This document shows positions 26,083 to 34,432 of a stretch of DNA of 64,000 nt, in pieces (positions within the stretch are counted from its first letter, which is position 1; each line of letters starts with the position of its first letter). Both the position numbers and the translations under genes were made by a program. The stretch lies in assembly GCF_000312385.1 (NCBI RefSeq), contig NZ_HE997628.1, forward strand, positions 578,843-642,842, in the 5' to 3' direction. The notes beneath the pieces are model-generated. The model had not been told where the DNA came from, did no database searches, and saw nothing but the letters and a program-made list of their open reading frames with translations. The stretch comes from Tsukamurella sp. 1534 (GTDB lineage Bacteria > Actinomycetota > Actinomycetes > Mycobacteriales > Mycobacteriaceae).

Positions 26083-27130
26083 TCGCCCCCGACAGGCGCC
26101 GCCGGAGATCCCACGGCGCCGCCGCGAACGCCGCAGTCATCGCCGCGGCGGTCGCGGCCGGTCCGGAGCGTGCGGACAGGAATGCCCGCACGTGCCGGTC
26201 CGGGAGGCCGAAGAACACCTCGAAGAACGCCCGCTGCTCGCGCGCCGACATGCCGAGCAGGGCGCGCAGCGCCGCGGACCGCAGGCGGTGCGCGGCGACC
26301 CCGGACGCGGTCACGGGTCCCCGGCCCGCCGCGAACGCGGCCGATGCGTCGTCGGCGAACGCCAGCGACGCGGCCACCGAGTAGCCCGTCGCCGGGTGCA
26401 GGCTCGTGCCTCGCACGCCTACCCCGCACCACCGGTGTCCGCGCCGCGGACCGTCGGTCAGCAGCGGGAAGTCGACGCGCTCGTACACCTCGCCCGCCGA
26501 CACCCCGCGGACTGCCAGCCGCCTGCGCAGCCGGGACTCCAATTCGTCGACGGTGAGCGCGGGCGCGCCGGCGAGGCACGTCTCCTCCAGGAGGACGGAG
26601 TCCGCGGTCACCCGCACCGCATACAGGAACGACGCGGCCTCGTCCTCGCCGACGCCCGGCGCCGGCCGCCAGTCCATCCACAGCTCGTCGTGGGCCCCCG
26701 CGGCGACGAGCACCCCCGCCGCCGTCTGCCGAGGTACGCGCGGATCCGCCGACGGTGCCGGGCCGCGCGCGTCCACGACGAAGGCCCCGGGGTGGTCCCG
26801 GAGGGCTGCGTCGCGGTCCGCGGCCGCGGACCGCACCTCCACGCCGCCCAGGGTGAGCGCGTCCTGCAGCCGGTCGACGTCGAGCACCGCGTACTCGCGG
26901 CCGAGCCGGAACCGGGCACCCGCGACGACCTCGGGGAAGGATCGGGCCGCGACCACGCCGGGCGGGAGCCATCCGGGAAGTTCGTCCGCCCAGAGGCCGA
27001 ACGTGCGCCGCCACCGCCGGTCCGGCGCCGGATCGAAGGCCAGTACCGTCATCCCCGCGGACGCCGCCCGATGGGCGGTGGCGCGGCCCGCGGGCCCCAG
27101 GCCGAGCACGACCAGATCGGGGCCGCTCAC
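26048..27130 (-). CDS. Lycopene cyclase family protein
   Basis: The 360-residue FAD-dependent protein is of the CrtL/CrtY type. It has an N-terminal dinucleotide-binding fold (LVVLGLGPAGRATAHRAASA), then FGLWADELPGW, FVVDARGP, the LWMDWRP stretch that corresponds to the conserved MDWR of bacterial cyclases, and FLYAVRVTADSVLLEETCLA with the catalytic-type EET. It would cyclise the ends of lycopene to beta-rings. No other carotenoid gene is in the window, so the pathway lies elsewhere. Its start overlaps the response regulator stop (GTGA-type), placing it at the end of a kinase-regulator-cyclase operon. Confidence 0.85.
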   Translation of the reverse strand: MSGPDLVVLGLGPAGRATAHRAASAGMTVLAFDPAPDRRWRRTFGLWADELPGWLPPGVVAARSFPEVVAGARFRLGREYAVLDVDRLQDALTLGGVEVRSAAADRDAALRDHPGAFVVDARGPAPSADPRVPRQTAAGVLVAAGAHDELWMDWRPAPGVGEDEAASFLYAVRVTADSVLLEETCLAGAPALTVDELESRLRRRLAVRGVSAGEVYERVDFPLLTDGPRRGHRWCGVGVRGTSLHPATGYSVAASLAFADDASAAFAAGRGPVTASGVAAHRLRSAALRALLGMSAREQRAFFEVFFGLPDRHVRAFLSARSGPAATAAAMTAAFAAAPWDLRRRLSGAISPATRPRPRR

Positions 27131-27756
27131 AGTGCGGTCCCCAGCAGGGCGAGCTGCGTGCGGTTGGTGCAGTCCAGACGAGTCATGAGTCCCGAGACGT
27201 AGCCCTTCACCGTCGATTCCGCGAGGATCAGGCGCCGCGCGATCTCCGCGTTCGTCGCGCCCGTCGCCAGCTCGCGGAGAACGTCGCGCTCCCGCTCAGC
27301 GAGGGCGTCGAGGCGCGGATCCTGTTTCTGCGCACCGTCGCCCGCGAGTCGCACCAAACGGCTCAACGCGTCGGGGGAGAGCAGCGAGCCTCCCGTCGCG
27401 GCCGTCCGGACCGCGGCGACGACCAAGTCGGGTGCGGCGGTCTTCAGCACGAAACCCGCTGCGCCCGCGGCCAGCCCGTCCACGAGCACGGCATCGGTGT
27501 CCAGGGTGGTGATCAGCACGACGGCCACCGGGCGGGGAAGCGACCGCAGTGATCGCGTCGCGACGATGCCGTCCACGCCGGGCATCCGGACGTCCACCAG
27601 CGCGACGTCGGGGGACCGGGCGATCGCCGCCTCGACGGCCGCGGCGCCGTCCGCCGCGGTGGCCACCACCGCCAGGTCCTCCGCCTCGTCCAGCACCGAG
27701 CGCAGATACTCGCGCACGATCGGATCGTCGTCGGCCACGAGCACGCGCACCGTCAT
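27127..27756 (-). CDS. NarL/LuxR-family response regulator
   Basis: The 209-residue two-component regulator has a receiver domain at residues 1-120 (ADDDPIVREYLRS acidic pocket; phospho-acceptor Asp in VALVDVRMPGVDG; Thr in LITTLD; Lys in FVLKTAAP) and a LuxR-type helix-turn-helix at residues 145-205 (LAERERDVLRELATGATNAE, ILAESTVKGYVSGLM). It overlaps the histidine kinase gene by 4 bases and the cyclase gene by 4 bases. Phosphorylation by the partner kinase is expected; targets may include this operon. It ends with a short LLGTAL tail. Confidence 0.93.
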   Translation of the reverse strand: MTVRVLVADDDPIVREYLRSVLDEAEDLAVVATAADGAAAVEAAIARSPDVALVDVRMPGVDGIVATRSLRSLPRPVAVVLITTLDTDAVLVDGLAAGAAGFVLKTAAPDLVVAAVRTAATGGSLLSPDALSRLVRLAGDGAQKQDPRLDALAERERDVLRELATGATNAEIARRLILAESTVKGYVSGLMTRLDCTNRTQLALLGTAL

Positions 27757-28859
27757 CGGCCCGCCTCCGTGCGGAAGTCCGCGACGAGGGCCCAGCCCCC
27801 GTCCACCGAGCGCCCGTGCCGCAGCGTTCCGCCCACCAGGGCGGTGCGCGCCGCTAGGCCTGTCAGCCCGGTCCCGCTGCCCGTGTCCGCGAGCGAGGCG
27901 TCCGGGTGTGCGGCCGGATTGCTCACCTCGACGGAGTGGTCGCTCACCTGGACCGTCACCGGCGCGCCCGCGGCGTGCTTGCGCGCGTTGGTCAACCCCT
28001 CTTCCACCACGCGGGTGAGGCAGTCGGCCGTCGCCCGGGGCAGAGCCGTGCCCACCCCGCCGGAGAGGGAGACCTGCTGGCCGGCGTCACGGGCGCGGAT
28101 CACCATCTCCCGCACGGCGTGGTCCACGTCGCCGGGCGGGGTCGACCCGTCCGCGGCGAGCGACTCCCGCGGCGCCTCCGCGGTCCGCAGCCCCACCACG
28201 ACCCGCCGCAGATCGCCCAGCGCCGCCTGTGCGTCCGCCTCGATGCCGGGCGCTCCGGCGTCGCGGGCGGCGATCACGATGCGGGTGAGGCGTGCGGTCG
28301 CGAGGTCGTGCAGCTGCGCCGCCAGTTCCAGCCGTTCGTCGGCGCGGGCCTGCCGCTCCGCCAACGCCTTCCGCTCCCGGTGCGCTGCGCGTAACCGCAT
28401 CCACAGCCCGAACGTGCTGCCGCCCAACACCGGTGACAGCGCGCCGAGCGCCCCGAGAACGGACTGCGCCGACGCGGCGGTGGCGACGGCGAACACCGCG
28501 AACGGCACGAAGGCCACGACGACCTCGCGGCGGTCCGCGGCCGTCTGCGCGGCCGCCGCCGCGACGAGCGATACCGCGACCGCCACCCAGATCGTCGCGC
28601 CCGCTTCTGTGGCCTCCGCCCACGGCCCGAGCACCAGGAAGCATGCGCAGGCCGCGACGGCGGGCGCGGCGTAGACGGGCCGGGTCACGCCGACCGCGAG
28701 GGAACCCAGCGCCATCGCCGCCGCGCCCGACCACAGGCCGGCGCCGCGCAGGTCCGGGAACAGCGCCACGACGAACGCGAGCGTCCCGGCCGCGGTCACC
28801 GCGAGCAGGGCCGCGAGCATCGCGGAGTGCGGGGCGCGGGGGAGCGGTCGACGGGGCAT
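27753..28859 (-). CDS. Membrane histidine kinase, HisKA_3 type
   Basis: The 368-residue kinase has an N-terminal half with about five or six membrane segments (residues 12-165) and no large external sensor domain. It then has a dimerisation/phosphotransfer helix with the phosphorylated His in AAQLHDLATARLTRI (near residue 200), and a short HATPase with the N-box VVEEGLTNARKHA and G-box GSGTGLTGLA. This is the DesK/NarX-like architecture that pairs with LuxR-type regulators, as here. The ATG at 28859 starts MPRRPLPRAPHSAM. An upstream extension of 64 residues crosses into the divergent gene and is rejected. Confidence 0.88.
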   Translation of the reverse strand: MPRRPLPRAPHSAMLAALLAVTAAGTLAFVVALFPDLRGAGLWSGAAAMALGSLAVGVTRPVYAAPAVAACACFLVLGPWAEATEAGATIWVAVAVSLVAAAAAQTAADRREVVVAFVPFAVFAVATAASAQSVLGALGALSPVLGGSTFGLWMRLRAAHRERKALAERQARADERLELAAQLHDLATARLTRIVIAARDAGAPGIEADAQAALGDLRRVVVGLRTAEAPRESLAADGSTPPGDVDHAVREMVIRARDAGQQVSLSGGVGTALPRATADCLTRVVEEGLTNARKHAAGAPVTVQVSDHSVEVSNPAAHPDASLADTGSGTGLTGLAARTALVGGTLRHGRSVDGGWALVADFRTEAGR

Positions 28860-28968
28860 GGATTCATCGTAGGGAGCCGGACCGTCGCCCCGACACCTCC
28901 TTTCGTCGGTGCTCGCACCGACCGACGGCCCTACCGGCGGGGCCGCGTCGGCCGTGACGCTGAACCGC

Positions 28969-30441
28969 ATGAGACCTCCCGCCGTCGCCCGAATTCCGCT
29001 CGCCCTCGTCACCGGGCTCGTTTTCGCGGTCATGCTCATCGGCAGCCGCAACTACGGGTACTTCTTCGACGAGGCCTATTTCGTGGTCGCCGGCCGCGAC
29101 CACCCGGCCGCCGGATACTTCGACCAGCCGCCGCTGGTCCCCCTGCTGGCCGGCGCACTCGATCGGCTGGCCCACGGGAACCTCGTGGTGCTCCGCCTGC
29201 CCGCGACGATCGCGGTCGCCGGCATCACCCTGCTCGGCGGCCTCATCGCGCGCGAGCTCGGTGGGCGCGCCTGGGCGCAGGTGTTCGCCGCCGCTGCGGT
29301 GGCGATGTCCCTGGTCAGTGCCGTCGGGCACTGGCTAGCGACCTATGCGCTCGACCCGCTCTGGTGGACGCTCATCGTCTACCTCCTCGTGCGCTGGACC
29401 CGCACCCGTCGCGACGGGCTGCTCTTCGCGGCGGGTGTCGTCACCGCGCTGTCGCTGCTCACCAAGTTCCTCGTGCCGGCGCTGTGGATCGGGGTCGCGC
29501 TGGGCGCGCTCGCGTGCGGACCGCGTCGCCTGCTGGCCCGCCCGGCGCTCTGGGGTGGTGCCGCCGTCGCGCTCGCCGCGACGAGCCCCACCCTGTGGTG
29601 GCAGGCCCGGCACGACTGGGCGTACGCGAACATGGCTGCCGTCGTCCGCGCGGAATGGCCAGGGGGTGCGGGCTTCGCGCTGGTCGGTGTGTTCGGCGCG
29701 GGCCTGCTGATCGGGGTGCCCCTGCTCCTCGCCGGGGTCGTGTCGCTGCTCCGTTCCGACCACGTGCGGCCGTACCGGTACCTGGGTGTCGCGCTGCTGC
29801 TCGTGGTCGCCGCGATCGTCGCCGCGCACGGGCGCGCCTACTACCTCGCCTCCGTGTACGCGTTGCCGATGGCCGCGGGAGCCGTCGCCTTCGAACGATG
29901 GGCGCTGGCGCGCCCCGGCCGCGGCCGGAGCATCGCGCACGCGGTGATGGCGTCCGCGACGGTCGCGTCCGCGGTCAGCTGGGTGGCCGCTTCGCCCGTG
30001 TGGAGCCCGGCCGTCGCGGAGCGGATCGGCACGCCGCCGCTGCGCGAACCCGCGACCACCCTGATCGAGGGCGAGACACTGCTGAAGCGCCTGTCCGACG
30101 AGGTGACGGCCGCCTACCGCAGCCTGCCGCACGCGGAGCGGGACGGCCTCGCCGTCGTCGCCGAGAGCTACCCGTTCGCCGCCGCTGTCGACTTCCACGG
30201 CCGCGACGACGGGCTTCCCCGCGCCTACAGCGGCCACCGCGCCTACCACTACTTCGGCCCGCCGCCGGAGGATGCCCGATCCGTCCTGTGGCTGGGCGAC
30301 CCGAGCCCCGTGCTCGACCGGGCGTTCGCGCACCGTCGGGCGGTGCGGGCACCCGGCCAGGCACCCGACACGTCGATCCAGCTGTACACCGGGCGCACCG
30401 TCGGCTGGCCCGTGCTGTGGGAGCGGCTGCGCGCGCAGTGA
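28969..30441 (+). CDS. Membrane glycosyltransferase, ArnT/PMT-like
   Basis: The 490-residue polytopic protein is of the GT-C fold. The first external loop has the catalytic-type acidic motif YFFDEAYFVVAGRDHPAAGY followed by FDQPPLVPLLAG, as in ArnT/PMT_2 proteins that use polyprenyl-phosphate sugars. About 10-11 membrane segments follow, then a C-terminal extracytoplasmic domain of about 120 residues. Substrate and acceptor are unknown. Cell-envelope glycan or protein mannosylation are options. The ATG at 28969 is chosen as the first codon before a positively charged end and the first membrane segment; a start 60 bases upstream is possible. Confidence 0.78.
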   Translation: MRPPAVARIPLALVTGLVFAVMLIGSRNYGYFFDEAYFVVAGRDHPAAGYFDQPPLVPLLAGALDRLAHGNLVVLRLPATIAVAGITLLGGLIARELGGRAWAQVFAAAAVAMSLVSAVGHWLATYALDPLWWTLIVYLLVRWTRTRRDGLLFAAGVVTALSLLTKFLVPALWIGVALGALACGPRRLLARPALWGGAAVALAATSPTLWWQARHDWAYANMAAVVRAEWPGGAGFALVGVFGAGLLIGVPLLLAGVVSLLRSDHVRPYRYLGVALLLVVAAIVAAHGRAYYLASVYALPMAAGAVAFERWALARPGRGRSIAHAVMASATVASAVSWVAASPVWSPAVAERIGTPPLREPATTLIEGETLLKRLSDEVTAAYRSLPHAERDGLAVVAESYPFAAAVDFHGRDDGLPRAYSGHRAYHYFGPPPEDARSVLWLGDPSPVLDRAFAHRRAVRAPGQAPDTSIQLYTGRTVGWPVLWERLRAQ

Positions 30442-30465
30442 CGCCGTCGCGCGGAGGTCAGTAGG

Positions 30466-31515
30466 GTGACGGGCGTGATTCTCGCGAGCATCCCCAGCCC
30501 GCCGCAGGGCGTCTGGCACCTCGGCCCGGTCCCGATCCGGGCCTACGCGCTGTGCATCATCATCGGCATCATCGTCGCCTGCTGGTGGGGCGACCGCCGC
30601 TGGGTGGCGCGCCGCGGTAGGTCCGGCCAGGTGATCGACGTGGCCGTGTGGGCCGTGCCGTTCGGCCTCATCGGCGGTCGGCTCTACCACGTGATGACCG
30701 ACTTCAGCACCTACTTCGGGCCCAACGGCCGCGGCATCGGCGCCGTGTTCCGAATCTGGGACGGCGGCCTCGGCATCTGGGGCGCGGTGGCGCTCGGCGG
30801 CGTCGGAGCATGGCTCGGCTGCCGGCAGATGGGCATCAAGATCGGCCCGTTCGGCGACGCGATCGCGCCCGCGATCATCGTCGCCCAGGCGATCGGCCGG
30901 CTCGGCAACTGGTTCAACCAGGAGCTGTACGGCGCGCCCACCGACCTGCCGTGGGGCCTGCAGATCTTCGAGCGGGTCAACGACGTGGGCCAGCGCGGGC
31001 CCGACGTGCTGGACGGGCGCAGCGACGGCGTGGTGCTCGCCGTCGTGCAGCCCACGTTCCTCTACGAGCTGGTGTGGAACCTGCTCGTCGCGGCGTTCCT
31101 GGTGATCGTCGACCGGCGCTTCCGGATCGGGCACGGGCGCCTGTTCGCCCTGTACGTGGCCGGGTACTGCCTGGGCCGCTTCTTCATCGAGCTGATGCGC
31201 GACGACCACGCGACGATGATCCTCGGCGTCCGGATCAACGTGTTCACCGCGGCCATCGTGTTCGCGCTCGCCGTCGCGTACTTCCTCAAGGCCCCCAGGG
31301 GACGGGAGGACACCGTCTTCACCCGGGAACAGGAACCGTCGAACCGGGGCGGGGCCGACGCCGCGGTCACCCCGGACGAGACCCGGGACGAGACCCCGGG
31401 TGACGCCGCGGAGTCCTCCGAGGACGATGCGGAGAGTGTGCAACCGGTGAACGCCGAGCGGACTGATACCGACGGGTTGACCGGTGAACCTGTCGAGCGG
31501 AAATCGGAGGACTAA
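30466..31515 (+). CDS. lgt: Prolipoprotein diacylglyceryl transferase Lgt
   Basis: This membrane enzyme transfers diacylglycerol from phosphatidylglycerol to the lipobox cysteine of prolipoproteins, such as those at 9265 and 14895. The 349 residues show seven membrane segments and the Lgt signature GRLGNWFNQELYG near residue 144, with the earlier catalytic-type GGRLYHV. The last 70 residues are an acidic, Asp/Glu/Thr-rich cytoplasmic tail, common in actinobacterial Lgt. The GTG at 30466 is placed 8 bases after GGAGG. pyk follows after one base, as in the lgt-pyk neighbourhood of mycobacteria. Confidence 0.95.
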   Translation: MTGVILASIPSPPQGVWHLGPVPIRAYALCIIIGIIVACWWGDRRWVARRGRSGQVIDVAVWAVPFGLIGGRLYHVMTDFSTYFGPNGRGIGAVFRIWDGGLGIWGAVALGGVGAWLGCRQMGIKIGPFGDAIAPAIIVAQAIGRLGNWFNQELYGAPTDLPWGLQIFERVNDVGQRGPDVLDGRSDGVVLAVVQPTFLYELVWNLLVAAFLVIVDRRFRIGHGRLFALYVAGYCLGRFFIELMRDDHATMILGVRINVFTAAIVFALAVAYFLKAPRGREDTVFTREQEPSNRGGADAAVTPDETRDETPGDAAESSEDDAESVQPVNAERTDTDGLTGEPVERKSED

Positions 31516-31516
31516 C

Positions 31517-32947
31517 GTGTCCCTGGTGACTCGTCGAACCAAGATCGTCTGCACACTGGGCCCCGCCGTCGCCACCGACGAGAAGGTCCTCGCTCTGGTG
31601 GAGGAGGGGATGGATGTCGCGCGGCTGAACTTCAGCCACGGCGAACACTCCGACCACCAGGTGAACTACGACCGCGTGCGCGCGGCGTCGGACAAGACCG
31701 GCCGCGCGGTCGGGATCCTGGCGGATCTGCAGGGCCCGAAGATCCGGCTGGGCCGGTTCGCCGGCGACGGCCGCACGGTGTGGGAGGCCGGGGAGACGGT
31801 GCGGATCACCGTCGAGGACGTGGTCGGCACCCACGATCGGGTCTCGACCACGTACAAGGAGCTGGCCAAGGATGCGCAGCCGGGCGATCGGCTGCTGGTC
31901 GACGACGGCAACATCGGGCTGCGGGTGACCGCGGTCGACGGTAACGACGTGGTGTGCGAGGTCACCGAGGGCGGCCCGGTCTCCAACAACAAGGGTGTGT
32001 CCCTGCCGGGGATGAACGTGTCGGTTCCGGCGCTGTCGGACAAGGACATCGAGGACCTGGAGTTCGCGCTGCAGCTGGGCGTGGATTTCATCGCGCTGTC
32101 GTTCGTGCGCTCGCCCGCCGACATCGAGCGGGTGCACGCGGTGATGGACCGGGTGGAGCGCCGGGTGCCGGTGATCGCGAAGCTGGAGAAGCCGGAGGCG
32201 ATCGACAACCTCGAGGCCGTGATCCTCGCGTTCGACGCGGTGATGGTCGCGCGCGGCGACCTCGGTGTGGAGCTGCCCCTCGAGGAGGTGCCGCTGGTGC
32301 AGAAGCGGGCCATCCAGATCGCCCGCGAGAACGCCAAGCCCGTCATCGTCGCCACGCAGATGCTGGAGTCGATGATCGAGAACAGCCGGCCCACCCGCGC
32401 GGAGGCCTCCGACGTCGCCAACGCCGTCCTCGACGGCGCCGACGCCGTGATGCTCTCCGGCGAGGTGTCCGTCGGCAAGTACCCGATCGAGACCGTCCGC
32501 ACCATGGCGAAGATCGTCGAGGCTGTCGAGGAGGGCGGCCCGTCGGTGCCGCCGCTCAACCACGTGCCCCGCACCAAGCGCGGCATCATCTCCTACGCGG
32601 CCCGCGACATCGGCGAGCGGCTCAACGCCAAGGCGCTGGTCGCGTTCACCCAGTCGGGCGACACCGTGCGCCGCCTGGCGCGGCTGCACACCCGGCTCCC
32701 GCTGCTGGCGTTCACCCCGCTGCCCGAGGTCCGCAGCCAGCTCGCGCTGTCCTGGGGCACCGAGACGTTCCTGGTGGACGGTGCCGACGACACCGACGCC
32801 ATGATCCGCCAGGTGGACATCTCCCTGGAGGGCATCGGCCGGTACGCCAAGGGCGACCAGGTGGTCATCGTGGCCGGCGCGCCTCCCGGCACCGTCGGCT
32901 CCACCAACCTGATCCAGGTGCACCGGATCGGGGAGGAAGACCACTAG
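31517..32947 (+). CDS. pyk: Pyruvate kinase
   Basis: This enzyme catalyses the last step of glycolysis, phosphoenolpyruvate plus ADP to pyruvate plus ATP. The 476-residue protein starts SLVTRRTKIVCTLGPAV, with the active-site region VARLNFSHG, the signature IAKLEKPEAIDNL (catalytic Lys in the conserved IaKiE box) and VMVARGDLGVELPLEEVP. It includes the lid B domain and ends with the regulatory C domain. The start GTG at 31517 follows GGAGG by 6 bases and the lgt TAA by one base. tesB follows after 26 bases. Confidence 0.96.
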   Translation: MSLVTRRTKIVCTLGPAVATDEKVLALVEEGMDVARLNFSHGEHSDHQVNYDRVRAASDKTGRAVGILADLQGPKIRLGRFAGDGRTVWEAGETVRITVEDVVGTHDRVSTTYKELAKDAQPGDRLLVDDGNIGLRVTAVDGNDVVCEVTEGGPVSNNKGVSLPGMNVSVPALSDKDIEDLEFALQLGVDFIALSFVRSPADIERVHAVMDRVERRVPVIAKLEKPEAIDNLEAVILAFDAVMVARGDLGVELPLEEVPLVQKRAIQIARENAKPVIVATQMLESMIENSRPTRAEASDVANAVLDGADAVMLSGEVSVGKYPIETVRTMAKIVEAVEEGGPSVPPLNHVPRTKRGIISYAARDIGERLNAKALVAFTQSGDTVRRLARLHTRLPLLAFTPLPEVRSQLALSWGTETFLVDGADDTDAMIRQVDISLEGIGRYAKGDQVVIVAGAPPGTVGSTNLIQVHRIGEEDH

Positions 32948-32973
32948 GAGCGCGAACCAGTACGCTCGTCGTC

Positions 32974-33864
32974 ATGACGGACACTCTCACCGACTTCGAC
33001 GGGTTCCTGAGCACCCTGGACCTCGCGGACGCCGGCGACGACACCTTCCTCGGGCGGCATCCGGCGAAGGTGGCGGCCCGCACGTTCGGCGGCCAGATCC
33101 TGTCGCAGGCGATCGTCGCCTCGGGCAACACCGTTCCGGGATCGCGGGAGTCGCTGTTCCTGCACGCCGCGCACACGCATTTCATCAACGGCGGTGACGT
33201 GGCTCGGGACCTGGAGTTCAAGGTCACGCGGCTGCGGGACACGCGCAACGTCGCGAACCGGACGGTGTCCGTGGAGCAGGACGGCACCGTGCTGGCCCTC
33301 ATGCAACTGGCGTACCAGACCGACGGCCGCAACCCCCTCGTGCACGGGGATCCGGCGCCCTCGGTGCCGGATCCCGAGGGGCTGCCGGACATCCAGGACA
33401 CGCTCCGGGGGTACGAGGACGTCGTGACGATGTTCGTCGAGGCGCCGCAGCCGATGGACATGCGGTTCACGAACGACCCCGCGTGGATCGCCAAGGGCAA
33501 GGGACTGATCCAGGAGGACAACCGGGTCTGGATCCGCGCCGCCGGCGACCTGCCGGACGATCAGGTGATCCACGACGCGGCGCTGGCGTACGCCTCGGAC
33601 ACCACGATCCTCGACTCGATCATCACCCGGCACGGCCTGTCCTGGGGCTACGACCGGATCATGGCGGTCACCCTGAACCAGTCGCTCTGGTACCACCGGC
33701 GGGTCCGGTTCGACGAGTACAACCTGTACGCCTCGCATTCGACGGTGGCCGACGGCGGCCGGGGGATGTCGAACGGTCAGTTCTTCGACAGGTCCGGAGC
33801 CCTCGTGGCCAGCACGACCCAGGAGGGCGTGCTCAAGTACTTCCCGGCAAGGAGCGCGAAATGA
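32974..33864 (+). CDS. tesB: Acyl-CoA thioesterase II (TesB)
   Basis: The 296-residue double-hotdog thioesterase hydrolyses medium- and long-chain acyl-CoAs to free acids. The N-terminal hotdog has RTFGGQILSQAIVASGNTV and HAAHTHFINGGD; the C-terminal one has DAALAYASDTTILDSI and ITRHGLSWGYDRIMAVTLNQ, then SLWYHRRVRFDEYNLYASHS, all TesB hallmarks with the conserved Asp/Thr/Gln set. M. tuberculosis also has tesB1 just after pykA, so gene order is conserved. Its stop overlaps the next ATG (ATGA). Confidence 0.95.
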   Translation: MTDTLTDFDGFLSTLDLADAGDDTFLGRHPAKVAARTFGGQILSQAIVASGNTVPGSRESLFLHAAHTHFINGGDVARDLEFKVTRLRDTRNVANRTVSVEQDGTVLALMQLAYQTDGRNPLVHGDPAPSVPDPEGLPDIQDTLRGYEDVVTMFVEAPQPMDMRFTNDPAWIAKGKGLIQEDNRVWIRAAGDLPDDQVIHDAALAYASDTTILDSIITRHGLSWGYDRIMAVTLNQSLWYHRRVRFDEYNLYASHSTVADGGRGMSNGQFFDRSGALVASTTQEGVLKYFPARSAK

Positions 33865-34415
33865 GCACACCGGCCACGCAGGACCAGCCGATCCCGTCCG
33901 TGCCCGACGGGACGCCCGGCCGCGACTGGCGCGCCGAGCTCCCCGCGCCGCTGCCGCCCGGCGCGCAGCAGCCGTGGCGCAAGGGCGGCCCGGGCAAGCG
34001 CACCTGGGTCATCGTGATCACGGTCGCCGCGTGCGTGCTCATGGCCGTCGCCGCGATCGTCGCGGTGTCCGTGGGAACCTCGAAGACGGCCTTCGTCACG
34101 AAGGGTGTGGTGGTGCTCAATCCGACGCAGTTCCAGGCGGGCGAGACCGCGTGCACGGGCGCGGAGGGGGCGGCGAGCGTGCGGAAGGGCGCAAAGGTCA
34201 CCTTCCGCAGCGGCTCCGGGGAGTTCGACGCCACCCTCGACGAGGGCGTCCTGCGCTCCGGGCGGTGCCAGTTCCCGTTCGAGGTGACGAGCCTGTCGGG
34301 TGACCCGAGCACCACCTACAACGTGACAATCGACGACGTCCAGGGCACCCCGGTGAGCGGCGAGGAGATCACCGCCGCCGGACCGCTGATCGTCTACGTC
34401 GCCCCGCGCGGCTGA
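33861..34415 (+). CDS. Single-pass membrane protein of unknown function
   Basis: The 184-residue protein has a Pro-rich cytoplasmic N-terminus of about 45 residues, one membrane helix (TWVIVITVAACVLMAVAAIV) and an extracytoplasmic domain of about 110 residues. That domain contains two cysteines (GETACTGAEGA and RSGRCQFPFEV), which may form a disulfide, and ends VYVAPRG. The beta-rich outer domain is not recognised. It is translationally coupled to tesB and followed 17 bases later by the transporter gene. A role in envelope or transport is only a guess from context. Confidence 0.72.
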   Translation: MSTPATQDQPIPSVPDGTPGRDWRAELPAPLPPGAQQPWRKGGPGKRTWVIVITVAACVLMAVAAIVAVSVGTSKTAFVTKGVVVLNPTQFQAGETACTGAEGAASVRKGAKVTFRSGSGEFDATLDEGVLRSGRCQFPFEVTSLSGDPSTTYNVTIDDVQGTPVSGEEITAAGPLIVYVAPRG

Positions 34416-34432
34416 CCATTCCGGCCCCCGCA

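Noticed and set aside
29335-31575. 746-codon minus-strand frame opposite the glycosyltransferase and lgt
   Set aside because: It has no domain motifs and a biased composition. The plus-strand genes have recognisable catalytic signatures.
31954-32973. Long extension of the tesB frame into pyk
   Set aside because: It overlaps pyk in another frame and lacks motifs. The TesB family start is at 32974.
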